Shown here piece after piece: positions 45,713 through 53,740 of a stretch of 64,000 nt of DNA. Position numbers and translations under genes: made by a program. Source of the DNA: Streptantibioticus ferralitis. Lineage in GTDB: Bacteria > Actinomycetota > Actinomycetes > Streptomycetales > Streptomycetaceae. The stretch's first letter is position 1, and each line of letters begins with the position of its first letter. The stretch covers positions 1 to 64,000 of the forward strand of contig NZ_JARHTQ010000033.1 in the NCBI RefSeq assembly GCF_029223525.1. Reading direction: 5' to 3'. The notes beneath the pieces were generated by a model. It was not told the DNA's origin. It saw nothing but the letters and a program-made list of their open reading frames with translations, and did not search any database.

Positions 45713-47053
45713 TCAGGCCAGCGGTCGGCCCATCGCGCGGAACGTCCACGCCGCGTTGCGCCACAGCTGTGGGTCCAGCGCGTTGCGGCCGTCCAGGATG
45801 CGGCGGATCGCGGCGACCTCGCCCAGGGCGGCCGGGTCCAGCTCGCGGAACTCGCGCCACTCGGTGAGGTGCAGTACGACGTGGGCGCCGCGGACCGCGT
45901 CCAGGGCGGTCGGGGCGTAGGCCAGCGTCGGGAAGAGCCGTGCGGCGTTCTCCATGCCCTTCGGGTCGTAGACCGTGACCTGGCCGCCCTGGAGGTGTAT
46001 CTGGCCCGCGACGTTGAGTGCGGGGGAGTCGCGTACGTCGTCGGAGTCCGGCTTGAACGTGGCGCCGAGGACCGCGATCCGCTTGCCGAGGAAGCCGCCG
46101 CCGCAGGCCTCGCGGGCCAGCTCGACCATATGGCCGCGGCGCCGCATGTTGATCGAGTCGACCTCGCGCAGGAAGGTCAGTGCCTGGTCGGCGCCGAGCT
46201 CACCGGCCCTGGCCATGAAGGCCCGGATGTCCTTGGGCAGGCAGCCGCCGCCGAAGCCGATCCCGGCGCGCAGGAACTTGTGGCCGATCCGCTCGTCGTG
46301 GCCGATCGCCTCGGCGAGCTTGACCACGTCGCCGCCCGCCGCCTCGCAGACCTCGGCCATCGCGTTGATGAAGGAGATCTTGGTGGAGAGGAAGGAGTTC
46401 GCGGCGTTCTTGACCAGTTCCGCGGTCGGATAGTCGGCGACGACGAACGGCGTGCCTTCCGCGACGGGCGTCGCGTAAACCTCGCGCAGCAGCTTCTCCG
46501 CCCGCTCGGACCGTACGCCGACCACGATCCGGTCCGGGTGCAGGGTGTCCTCGACCGCGAATCCCTCGCGCAGGAACTCCGGGTTCCAGGCCAGCTCGGC
46601 GGCGTCCCCGGCCGGGGCCAGCTCGGCGATCCGGTCCGCCAGCCGCGCCGCGCTGCCCACCGGCACGGTGGACTTGCCGACGACCAGCGCGGGCCGGGTC
46701 AGATGAGGGGCGAGGGACTCGATCGCGGCGTCCACGTAGGACATGTCGCACGCGTACTCGCCGTGCTTCTGCGGAGTGTTGACGCAGACGAAGTGCACAT
46801 CGCCGAACTCGGCGACCTGCTGCCAGGAGGTGGTGAACCGCAGCCGCCCGCTGGCGCCCTCGATCCCCTCGACATGCCGCGCCAGCAGCTCGTCCAGACC
46901 CGGCTCGTACATCGGTACCCGGCCCGCCGAGAGCATCGCGATCTTCGCCGGGTCGATGTCGAGGCCGAGGACCTCGAACCCGAGCTCCGCCATCGCGGCC
47001 GCGTGGGTGGCCCCGAGGTAGCCGGTGCCGATCACGGTGAGCTTCAGCGTCAC
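45713..47053 (-). CDS. UDP-glucose/GDP-mannose dehydrogenase family protein
   Basis: 446-residue NAD-dependent nucleotide-sugar dehydrogenase, oxidising UDP-glucose (or similar) to the uronic acid. GTG 47053 after GAAAGG opens MTLKLTVIGTGYLGATHAAAMAELG, a Rossmann motif. Central domain EFLREGFAVEDTLHPDRIVVG; catalytic Cys271 in GFGGGCLPKD; the C-terminal domain has LGATFKPDSDDVRDSP. The product would supply uronate for surface glycopolymers, which fits the LCP proteins downstream. The exact sugar cannot be told. Confidence 0.93.
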   Translation of the reverse strand: MTLKLTVIGTGYLGATHAAAMAELGFEVLGLDIDPAKIAMLSAGRVPMYEPGLDELLARHVEGIEGASGRLRFTTSWQQVAEFGDVHFVCVNTPQKHGEYACDMSYVDAAIESLAPHLTRPALVVGKSTVPVGSAARLADRIAELAPAGDAAELAWNPEFLREGFAVEDTLHPDRIVVGVRSERAEKLLREVYATPVAEGTPFVVADYPTAELVKNAANSFLSTKISFINAMAEVCEAAGGDVVKLAEAIGHDERIGHKFLRAGIGFGGGCLPKDIRAFMARAGELGADQALTFLREVDSINMRRRGHMVELAREACGGGFLGKRIAVLGATFKPDSDDVRDSPALNVAGQIHLQGGQVTVYDPKGMENAARLFPTLAYAPTALDAVRGAHVVLHLTEWREFRELDPAALGEVAAIRRILDGRNALDPQLWRNAAWTFRAMGRPLA

Positions 47054-47201
47054 AGGTCTGCCTTTCGGGGTCAGGCCGGGGTGCTGCGCCTGGGGCGCGG
47101 CGAGGTGCGACAGCCGAGCATAGTCGGGCATTCCGCTGGGCATATGCGCTGCTGTCGGCAAGCTCACGTATCCCGGTTCCGGACCCCGCTCTAGAATTAG
47201 G

Positions 47202-47217
47202 TTACTTAACGGTAGCT
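47202..47217. promoter_or_regulatory. AT-rich candidate operator before acyl-CoA dehydrogenase
   Basis: GTTACTTAACGGTAGC has GTTA/TAAC inverted halves and lies 36 bases before the start at 47253. It resembles sites of lipid-metabolism TetR regulators, by inference. Confidence 0.35.
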
Positions 47218-47252
47218 AGCAGGCAGTCAGCGGATCTTGGGAGTGAGACACC

Positions 47253-48410
47253 TTGGCGGGTTCGACCGATTTCGATCTCTACCGGCTGTCTGAGGAGCAC
47301 GAGATGCTCCGGGACACGGTGCGCTCGCTCGCCGAGGCGAAGATCGCCCCGTTCGCGGCGGAGGTGGACGAGCAGGCGCGCTTCCCGCAGGAGGCACTGG
47401 ACGCCCTGGTGGGCTCCGACCTGCACGCCGTCCACGTTCCCGAGGAGTACGGCGGCGCCGGAGCCGACGCGCTGGCCACCGTCATAGTGATCGAGGAGGT
47501 CGCGCGGGTCTGCGCCTCCTCCTCCCTGATCCCCGCGGTCAACAAGCTCGGCTCGCTGCCGGTCATCCTCTCCGGCTCCGAGGACCTGAAGAAGAAGTAC
47601 CTGGGCCCGCTCGCCAAGGGCGACGCGATGTTCTCGTACTGCCTCTCCGAGCCGGACGCCGGTTCCGACGCGGCGGGCATGAAGACCAAGGCGGTCCGCG
47701 ACGGCGACCACTACGTCCTCAACGGCGTCAAGCGCTGGATCACCAACGCGGGCGTCAGCGAGTACTACACGGTGATGGCCGTCACCGACCCGGAGCAGCG
47801 CTCCAAGGGCATCAGCGCCTTCGTCGTGGAGAAGTCCGACGAGGGAGTCTCCTTCGGCGCCCCCGAGAAGAAGCTCGGCATCAAGGGCTCGCCGACCCGC
47901 GAGGTCTACCTCGACAACGTCCGCATTCCCGCCGACCGCATGATCGGCGCCGAGGGCACCGGCTTCGCCACCGCGATGAAGACCCTCGACCACACCCGGA
48001 TCACCATCGCCGCCCAGGCCCTCGGCATCGCCCAGGGCGCCCTCGACTACGCCAAGGGCTACGTCAAGGAGCGCAAGCAGTTCGGCAAGGCCATCGCCGA
48101 CTTCCAGGGCATCCAGTTCATGCTCGCCGACATGGCGATGAAGCTGGAGGCCGCACGCCAGCTCACCTACTCGGCCGCCGCCAAGTCCGAGCGGGTGGAG
48201 GCCGACCTGACGTTCTTCGGCGCCGCCGCCAAGTGCTTCGCCTCCGACGTCGCCATGGAGGTCACCACCGACGCCGTCCAGCTCCTCGGCGGCTACGGCT
48301 ACACCCGTGACTACCCGGTCGAGCGCATGATGCGTGATGCGAAGATCACCCAGATATACGAGGGCACCAACCAGGTCCAGCGCATCGTGATGGCGCGCAA
48401 CCTGCCGTAG
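47253..48410 (+). CDS. Acyl-CoA dehydrogenase
   Basis: 385-residue FAD flavoprotein for the first step of beta-oxidation or branched-chain acyl-CoA degradation. TTG 47253 is the most likely start, with GGGAG about ten bases upstream. FAD and substrate motifs: YCLSEPDAGSDAAGMKT, KRWITNAG, RKQFGKAI and QLLGGYGYTRDYPVERMMRDAKITQIYEGTNQVQRI, in which the Glu of YEGT is the catalytic base. Adjacent genes are unrelated, so it is probably controlled by the AT-rich operator upstream. Confidence 0.94.
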   Translation: MAGSTDFDLYRLSEEHEMLRDTVRSLAEAKIAPFAAEVDEQARFPQEALDALVGSDLHAVHVPEEYGGAGADALATVIVIEEVARVCASSSLIPAVNKLGSLPVILSGSEDLKKKYLGPLAKGDAMFSYCLSEPDAGSDAAGMKTKAVRDGDHYVLNGVKRWITNAGVSEYYTVMAVTDPEQRSKGISAFVVEKSDEGVSFGAPEKKLGIKGSPTREVYLDNVRIPADRMIGAEGTGFATAMKTLDHTRITIAAQALGIAQGALDYAKGYVKERKQFGKAIADFQGIQFMLADMAMKLEAARQLTYSAAAKSERVEADLTFFGAAAKCFASDVAMEVTTDAVQLLGGYGYTRDYPVERMMRDAKITQIYEGTNQVQRIVMARNLP

Positions 48411-48417
48411 CCAGCGG

Positions 48418-49302
48418 TCACCCGGGCGCCGTGGATTCCGCCGCGGCGCCCGCGGCTTCCGCCGTCCCGGCCGCCAGCAGCCGTAGCGCCGCTTCCGCCG
48501 CCGAACCCGGTGCCGCGCTGTAGGTCATCAGGCGCTGGGCGGAGTCCGGGAGGCTCAGCATCTCGAACGCCAACTCCACCTCGCCCACCAGCGGATGGTG
48601 GAACTCCTTGGTCCCGAAGGCGCAGTTGCGCACCGGATGACGGGACCACAGGGCCGCGAACTCCGGACTCTTCATCGTCAACTCGCCGATCAGCTCGGCC
48701 AGTCGGCGGTCGTCCGGGGCGCCGCCCGCGATCAGGCGCAGCGACGACACCGCACGCCGGGTCTCCTGCTCCCGGCGTGGATACAGCTCGCGGGTGTGCG
48801 GGTCGAGGAACAGCAGCCGCTGCAGATTGGGCCGGTCGGCCGGGCGGTCCGGGGCCGCGAGGTCCAGGTGACCGGCGAGCAGTGCGTGGCCCAGCGGATT
48901 CCAGGCCAGTACGTCGAACCGTATGTCCAGCACGACGGCGGGCACGCCCCGCATCGCGGTGATGAGCTGCCGGGTGCCCGCACGGGCGTGTTGGGTACCC
49001 GGCGCGCGGCGGCTCCTGGCGGGGCGCGGGCGGGCGAGGTTGCGCAGATGGGCGGTCTCGTCCTCGCCGAGCCGCAGCGCGCGGGCGATCGCGTCCAGCA
49101 CGCCGTCCGAGGCGTTGCCGCTCTGGCCCTGCTCAAGCCGCGTGTAGTACGCCGCGCTGACCCCTGCCAGCTGCGCCAACTCCTCACGCAGCAGCCCCGG
49201 TACGCGGCGTCGCGACCCGAACGGGACCAGGCCGACGTCCTGCGGCCGTAGACCGGCGCGCCGGGAGCGCAGGAATTCACCGAGTTCCGCGGGAGCTGCC
49301 AT
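48418..49302 (-). CDS. XRE-family regulator with MmyB-like ligand domain
   Basis: 294-residue regulator. ATG 49302 gives MAAPAELGEFLRSRRAGL. HTH (about 28-65): VPGLLREELAQLAGVSAAYYTRLEQGQ, typical of MmyB/Xre proteins. Ligand domain (about 110-280) has FDVLAWNPLGHALLAGHLD and ELVGEVELAFEMLSLPDS-type VGEVELAFEML. This family includes regulators of antibiotic and catabolic genes; the ligand domain in MmyB binds fatty acids or is a PAS-like pocket. It faces the acyl-CoA dehydrogenase convergently, with seven bases between stops. Confidence 0.9.
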   Translation of the reverse strand: MAAPAELGEFLRSRRAGLRPQDVGLVPFGSRRRVPGLLREELAQLAGVSAAYYTRLEQGQSGNASDGVLDAIARALRLGEDETAHLRNLARPRPARSRRAPGTQHARAGTRQLITAMRGVPAVVLDIRFDVLAWNPLGHALLAGHLDLAAPDRPADRPNLQRLLFLDPHTRELYPRREQETRRAVSSLRLIAGGAPDDRRLAELIGELTMKSPEFAALWSRHPVRNCAFGTKEFHHPLVGEVELAFEMLSLPDSAQRLMTYSAAPGSAAEAALRLLAAGTAEAAGAAAESTAPG

Positions 49303-49326
49303 GCGGATCAGTCTGCCCAGACGAAA

Positions 49327-49365
49327 CGCGCGGTGCCTGCCCCTGTCAGGGTCAGGCACCGCGCG
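49327..49365 (-). terminator. Terminator after the first LCP gene
   Basis: A perfect 13-base-pair stem (49327-49339 with 49353-49365) around a 13-base loop, just past the LCP stop at 49379 on the minus strand. Confidence 0.8.
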
Positions 49366-49378
49366 GGGAGCCGGCTCG

Positions 49379-50638
49379 TCAACCGCCGACGCGTTCGTCG
49401 TTCTGCAGCTTGCCGAACAGGATCTTGGCTTCGGTCTGGTTCCACAGGACCGAGGAGCCGTCCGCCGTATGCAGATCGGGGTTGGCGATCGGGACCACGG
49501 TCGAGGTGCCCTGGCCGCCCGAGACGTCCTTCATCGCCAGGCCCATCTGCGCCAGGTCGTAAAGGCTCATGCCCTGGTCCACCTTGAGCGTCTCCAGGCC
49601 CGCGCCCAGCACCGGGTAGAGCTTGAACGGGTTCAGCAGGGTGCTCGGTGCGGCCGTCTGGTCGGCCACGGCGTGCAGGAACTGCTGCTGGTGCTTCTCA
49701 CGGCCCAGGTCCTGGTTGGCCTCCTGGTGTCGCTCGCGCACGAAGGCCAGCGACTGCTTGCCGTTGAGCGTCTGGCACCCGGCCTTGAGGTCGGCGCCCG
49801 AGGCCTGGTCCTTGATCGCCTTGTCCAGGCACAGGTTGACGCCGCCGAGAGAGTCGACCAGGTTGACGAAGCCGCCGAAGCCGATCTCCGCGTAGTGGTC
49901 GATATGGATGCCGGTGTTGTACTCGACGGTCTGCGCCAGCAGCGCACCGCCACCCCAGGAGAAGGACACGTTCAGCTTGTGCTTCGACGCGGGGTAGTGC
50001 TTGCCGGTGGACCCGGTGAACGCCGGGATCGTCACGTAGCTGTCCCGCGGCAGGCTGAGCATCGTGTCGCCGTTGGACCCCACGTGCAGGATCATCATCG
50101 TGTCGCTGTTGCCGAACTGGCCCTCGTTGTCGCTGCCCACGTGCAGGTCCTGCTGCTGCTGGTGGGTGAGGTTGCCCCGGTTGTCGGATCCGGCGATCAG
50201 GTAGTTGGTGCCCTTGCCGAGGGCCGGGCGGTTCGGCAGCGCGCCCAGGTCCACTGTGCGGGCCAGCTTGCTGTCCGCCCAGAAGTACGTACCCACGGAT
50301 GTGGCGAGCAGCACGACGGCCAGGGTCAGCACGCCGTACGTGATGCGCTTGCGCCAGTTCTTGGGGCGCCCCGCCCTGGCGCGCCCCGCCCGGTACGTAC
50401 CGCCGCCGTCACCGTCCGCTTGCTGCGGTACGCCGCCGCGGGCCGCGGCCCTGCGCGGCGACAGCCCGGGCGGCAGCGGCGGCTCGGCGCCCGAGGCCTG
50501 CGACCCGGGCGCGGAATAGTAAGGCTGTGACTGCGGCTGCGACGGTGCGTAGCCGCCTTGCCGCCTCTGCACATGCGGCATCACGCGAGCGCCTTCCGGC
50601 TCGCTTTCCTCGGTCCAACCGTCGGGCCATCCGTCCAT
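49379..50638 (-). CDS. LCP family protein 1 (LytR-CpsA-Psr)
   Basis: 419-residue membrane-bound LCP enzyme that transfers glycopolymers from lipid carriers to peptidoglycan. ATG 50638; the Gln/Pro-rich cytoplasmic segment (about 1-95) precedes one helix (VLTLAVVLLATSVGTYFW). The external LCP domain starts with YLIAGSDNRGNL (Asp-x-Arg pair) and has MLSLPRDSYV, HIDHYAEIGFGGFVNLVDSLGGV and SLAFVRERHQEANQDLGREKHQQQFL. It lacks a LytR_C domain. This is the first of five LCP genes in about nine kilobases, four of them separated by other genes. Confidence 0.93.
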   Translation of the reverse strand: MDGWPDGWTEESEPEGARVMPHVQRRQGGYAPSQPQSQPYYSAPGSQASGAEPPLPPGLSPRRAAARGGVPQQADGDGGGTYRAGRARAGRPKNWRKRITYGVLTLAVVLLATSVGTYFWADSKLARTVDLGALPNRPALGKGTNYLIAGSDNRGNLTHQQQQDLHVGSDNEGQFGNSDTMMILHVGSNGDTMLSLPRDSYVTIPAFTGSTGKHYPASKHKLNVSFSWGGGALLAQTVEYNTGIHIDHYAEIGFGGFVNLVDSLGGVNLCLDKAIKDQASGADLKAGCQTLNGKQSLAFVRERHQEANQDLGREKHQQQFLHAVADQTAAPSTLLNPFKLYPVLGAGLETLKVDQGMSLYDLAQMGLAMKDVSGGQGTSTVVPIANPDLHTADGSSVLWNQTEAKILFGKLQNDERVGG

Positions 50639-50723
50639 GCCCTGCAGTGTGCCTGCTGGATCCCGGAGAAACTGTGGCCGGAACCATTCTGTAGCAGTAC
50701 TGATGGATTGGTCACAGGACTGC

Positions 50724-50750
50724 CATGATCACGGGGTTTCCGTGATCATG
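50724..50750. promoter_or_regulatory. Perfect inverted repeat between LCP 1 and thioesterase
   Basis: CATGATCACGG (50724-50734) and CCGTGATCATG (50740-50750) around a five-base loop, in the divergent promoter region, 86 bases from the LCP start and 131 from the thioesterase. An operator or RNA hairpin. Confidence 0.6.
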
Positions 50751-50880
50751 GAGTCATTCGGACACGGAGCGTGAGTTCCGGGCGCTTCCGCGTGCGGTGC
50801 GAACCACTGCGCGGCGTCGCCGTCGCCGTCCCGGGTGCCCGCTCGTCGGGCCCCCAGCGGGGGCGCCGTATGGTGGCCGC

Positions 50881-51432
50881 ATGGCCAATCTCGTCAGCAA
50901 CAGCCCGGAGGGTGACCTTCCGGGCAAGCCGACCTCCGCGTCCCGCACCACGCTGTCGCACATCATGACGGCGAGCCACACCAATCTGCTGGGCACCGTG
51001 CACGGTGGCGTGATCATGAAGCTGGTGGATGACGCGGCGGGTGCGGTGGCCGGCCGGCACTCGGGCGGTCCAGCCGTCACCGCCTCGATGGACGAGATGG
51101 CGTTCCTGGAGCCGGTGCACGTGGGCGACCTGGTCCACGTGCAGGCGCAGTGCAACTGGACCGGCCGCAGCTCGATGGAGATCGGCGTGCGGGTGCTGGC
51201 CGAGCGCTGGAACGAGTCCACGCCCGCCACGCACGTCGGCAGCGCGTATCTGGTCTTCGCGGCGGTGGACGGGGACGGCAGGCCACGCCGGGTGCCGCCG
51301 GTGCTGCCGGAGACCGAGAAGGACAAGCGCCGGTTCGAGGAGGCGCAGATCCGCCGCACCCACCGGCTGGCCCGTCGCCGTGCGATCAAGGAGCTGCGGG
51401 CGAAGCGGGCGGCCGATGGGATCGAGGACTAG
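50881..51432 (+). CDS. Acyl-CoA thioesterase, hotdog fold (YciA/BACH type)
   Basis: 183-residue hotdog protein. ATG 50881. HTNLLGTVHGGVIMKLVDDAAGAVAGRH carries the His/Asp-type active region, followed by VTASMDEMAFLEPVHVGDLVHVQA and SMEIGVRVLAE. The C-terminal tail is helical and basic (KDKRRFEEAQIRRTHRLARRRAIKELRAKR). Hydrolyses acyl-CoA of unknown chain length. It overlaps the convergent LCP 2 gene by four bases. Confidence 0.92.
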   Translation: MANLVSNSPEGDLPGKPTSASRTTLSHIMTASHTNLLGTVHGGVIMKLVDDAAGAVAGRHSGGPAVTASMDEMAFLEPVHVGDLVHVQAQCNWTGRSSMEIGVRVLAERWNESTPATHVGSAYLVFAAVDGDGRPRRVPPVLPETEKDKRRFEEAQIRRTHRLARRRAIKELRAKRAADGIED

Positions 51433-52436
51433 GGCCGGTCCGCCGCCCCCGCCGGGATCGGCCGGTCCCGGCGGATCGCGTTGAACAGCGCCGCCGCCCT
51501 GCCGTCGTCCCACTTCACGGTCGAACCGACCCCCGGCACCCGGTAGTCGACGTCGGCGGCCGGGACCGACGCGAACTCGGTGGCGGCCGGGTGCAGGTCC
51601 CGCAGCACGTCGGCGGACGTCAGCCCGGTGTCGGCGTGCACCGAGTGCCGCACGGCGTCGACGGCCCGGTTCAGCCTGACCGGGTCGTGCAGCAGGCCGC
51701 TGGCCGAGACCCGGTTGATCACGGCCGCGACGAACTCCCGCTGGCGCCGCATCCGGCCGATGTCGGCGCTGGGGTCGGCGTAGCGCACATAACTCAGCGC
51801 CCGGCCGCCGTTCAGCAGTGTCGTTCCGGCGGGCAGGTCGAGGCCGGTCCCCGGGTCGTGCAGCGGGTGCCGGGTGTGGACGGGGACGCCGCCGAGCGCG
51901 TCGACGGTCTTCATGAAGCCGGCGAAGTCCAGCTCCGCATAGTGGTCGATATGGACTTTGGTCATCCGCTCGACGGTGCGGATGGTGAGGGGCAGCCCAC
52001 CGAGCGCGTAGGCCGCGTTCATCCTCCCCGGCTGGATCGTTTCGCTGAACCGGCCCTTGTACGGCGGGAGTTCGGAGAACGGGACGTACGAGTCGCGCGG
52101 GATGCTGACGACCGACAGCCGGGACCGGTCCTGGGAGAGGTGGACCAGCATGATCGCGCCCGTGCAGTGGCAGGACGCGCCGGCCGGCTGGTGGCGCTGC
52201 GGCTCGGAGGTGCTCGGGCCGTGCTCGTCGGTGCCGACCAGCAGGATGTTCACCCCCACACCCGGTGCCGGCCGGTGCTTGCCGAGCTCGCTGAAGGCAT
52301 GCACCCCGTAGCCCAGCCCGCTGGTGGTGAGGACCGCCAGCGAGGCGGCCGAGGCGATGCGCAGCAGGCGGCGGTCGCGAAGCCAGGGGCGGTACTGGTG
52401 GCGGCGCAGCAGGCGCCAGTCGGCTGCGGCGGGCAT
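51429..52436 (-). CDS. LCP family protein 2, with altered D-x-R motif
   Basis: 335-residue LCP protein. After a basic N-terminus there is one helix (IASAASLAVLTTSGLGYGVHA). The LCP domain has ILLVGTDEHG (residues 64-73): where the other four LCP proteins show Asp-x-Arg, here His72 replaces Arg. Other motifs are normal: VVSIPRDSYV, HIDHYAELDFAGFMKTVDALGGV and ALSYVRYADPSADIGRMRRQREF. A Cys pair occurs in GASCHCTG. The change may alter pyrophosphate binding. It is followed by a GT2 gene on the other strand. Confidence 0.9.
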   Translation of the reverse strand: MPAAADWRLLRRHQYRPWLRDRRLLRIASAASLAVLTTSGLGYGVHAFSELGKHRPAPGVGVNILLVGTDEHGPSTSEPQRHQPAGASCHCTGAIMLVHLSQDRSRLSVVSIPRDSYVPFSELPPYKGRFSETIQPGRMNAAYALGGLPLTIRTVERMTKVHIDHYAELDFAGFMKTVDALGGVPVHTRHPLHDPGTGLDLPAGTTLLNGGRALSYVRYADPSADIGRMRRQREFVAAVINRVSASGLLHDPVRLNRAVDAVRHSVHADTGLTSADVLRDLHPAATEFASVPAADVDYRVPGVGSTVKWDDGRAAALFNAIRRDRPIPAGAADRP

Positions 52437-52585
52437 GGACGGCGGACCTCCCAGGGCTTCGGCCTGCGGAACCGTTCACGCTAGGCGCGGCCCGCCCGCG
52501 CCCGGCGTCTCCACGCCGCCGATCCACCGGGGGCCACCCGGGCGGCGCGCGCCGCGTTCGGCCGTTGGCGGTAACGTGTCGGCCG

Positions 52586-53641
52586 ATGAACTCCCACCCG
52601 TCGCCCCCCGCCACCCCTGGTCGCAGCGCTGAACGCTGCCCGTCTGACCACACCCCCCTCCCCGCTGTCTCCGTGATCATGCCGGTGCTCAACGAGGAGC
52701 GCCACCTGCGCGAATCCGTGCGGCACATCCTGGCCCAGGACTACGCGGGTGCGCTGGAGGTGGTGATCGCACTCGGTCCGTCGACCGACCGTACCGACGA
52801 GATCGCGGCGGAACTGGTCGCGGAGGACCCGCGGGTCCACACGGTGCCGAACCCCACCGGCCGCACCCCCGCCGCCCTCAACGCGGCGATCAAGGCGTCG
52901 AGGCATCCGATCGTGGTCCGGGTGGACGGACACGGGATGCTCTCCGCCGACTACATCGCCACCGCCGTCCGGCTGCTGGAGGAGACCGGCGCCGCCAACG
53001 TCGGCGGGATCATGCACGCCGAGGGCGAGAACGCCTGGGAACGGGCGGTGGCCGCCGCCATGACCTCCAAGATCGGTGTCGGTAACGCCGCGTTCCACAC
53101 GGGAGGCGAGGCGGGTCCGGCGGAGACCGTCTATCTCGGGGTCTTCCGCCGCGAAATACTGGAGCGGCAGAGCGGCTACAACGAGGAGTTCATCCGCGCC
53201 CAGGACTGGGAGCTGAACTTCCGGATCCGCGAGGCGGGCGGCCTGATCTGGTTCTCGCCGGAGCTCAAGGTCTCCTATCGGCCGCGCCCGAACGTACGCG
53301 AGCTGGCGAAGCAGTACCGCAACTACGGCCGGTGGCGGCACGTGGTCTCCCGCTACCACTCCGGCTCGATCAACCTGCGCTATCTGGCGCCCCCGGCGGC
53401 GGTGCTGGGCATCGTGGCGGGTGCGGTGGTCGGGGCGCTGGTGCACCCGGTCGGCTGGCTGGTGCCCGGGGGGTACGCCGCCGCGATCGCGCTGGGCTCG
53501 ATCCCCGCCGGGAAGGGGCTGGACGCGGCGGCCCGCGCCCGTATACCGCTCGCGCTCGCGACCATGCACATGTCGTGGGGCTGGGGCTTCCTGACCAGCC
53601 CGAAGTCACTGGCGAAGAAGGTCATCGCCAGCCGCCGCTAG
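52586..53641 (+). CDS. Glycosyltransferase family 2 protein
   Basis: 351-residue membrane GT2. ATG 52586. The GT-A domain (about 25-230) has VSVIMPVLNEERHL, IVVRVDGHGML (DxD-like Asp), and AQDWELNFRIREAGG (the ED/QxxRW-like region). The C-terminus has two hydrophobic segments (LAPPAAVLGIVAGAVVGALV, AAAIALGS). It would transfer a sugar to a lipid or polysaccharide acceptor. Surrounded by LCP genes, it probably builds the polymer attached by them. Confidence 0.88.
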   Translation: MNSHPSPPATPGRSAERCPSDHTPLPAVSVIMPVLNEERHLRESVRHILAQDYAGALEVVIALGPSTDRTDEIAAELVAEDPRVHTVPNPTGRTPAALNAAIKASRHPIVVRVDGHGMLSADYIATAVRLLEETGAANVGGIMHAEGENAWERAVAAAMTSKIGVGNAAFHTGGEAGPAETVYLGVFRREILERQSGYNEEFIRAQDWELNFRIREAGGLIWFSPELKVSYRPRPNVRELAKQYRNYGRWRHVVSRYHSGSINLRYLAPPAAVLGIVAGAVVGALVHPVGWLVPGGYAAAIALGSIPAGKGLDAAARARIPLALATMHMSWGWGFLTSPKSLAKKVIASRR

Positions 53642-53740
53642 CGTGCCCGCGGCGGATCCTCGTACGGCCGCGGACGGCGTACCACTCGTCGTCGCCGCGG
53701 CAACGGACCCTTGCCGCGGCAACGAGCGCGGGCGGCGGCC

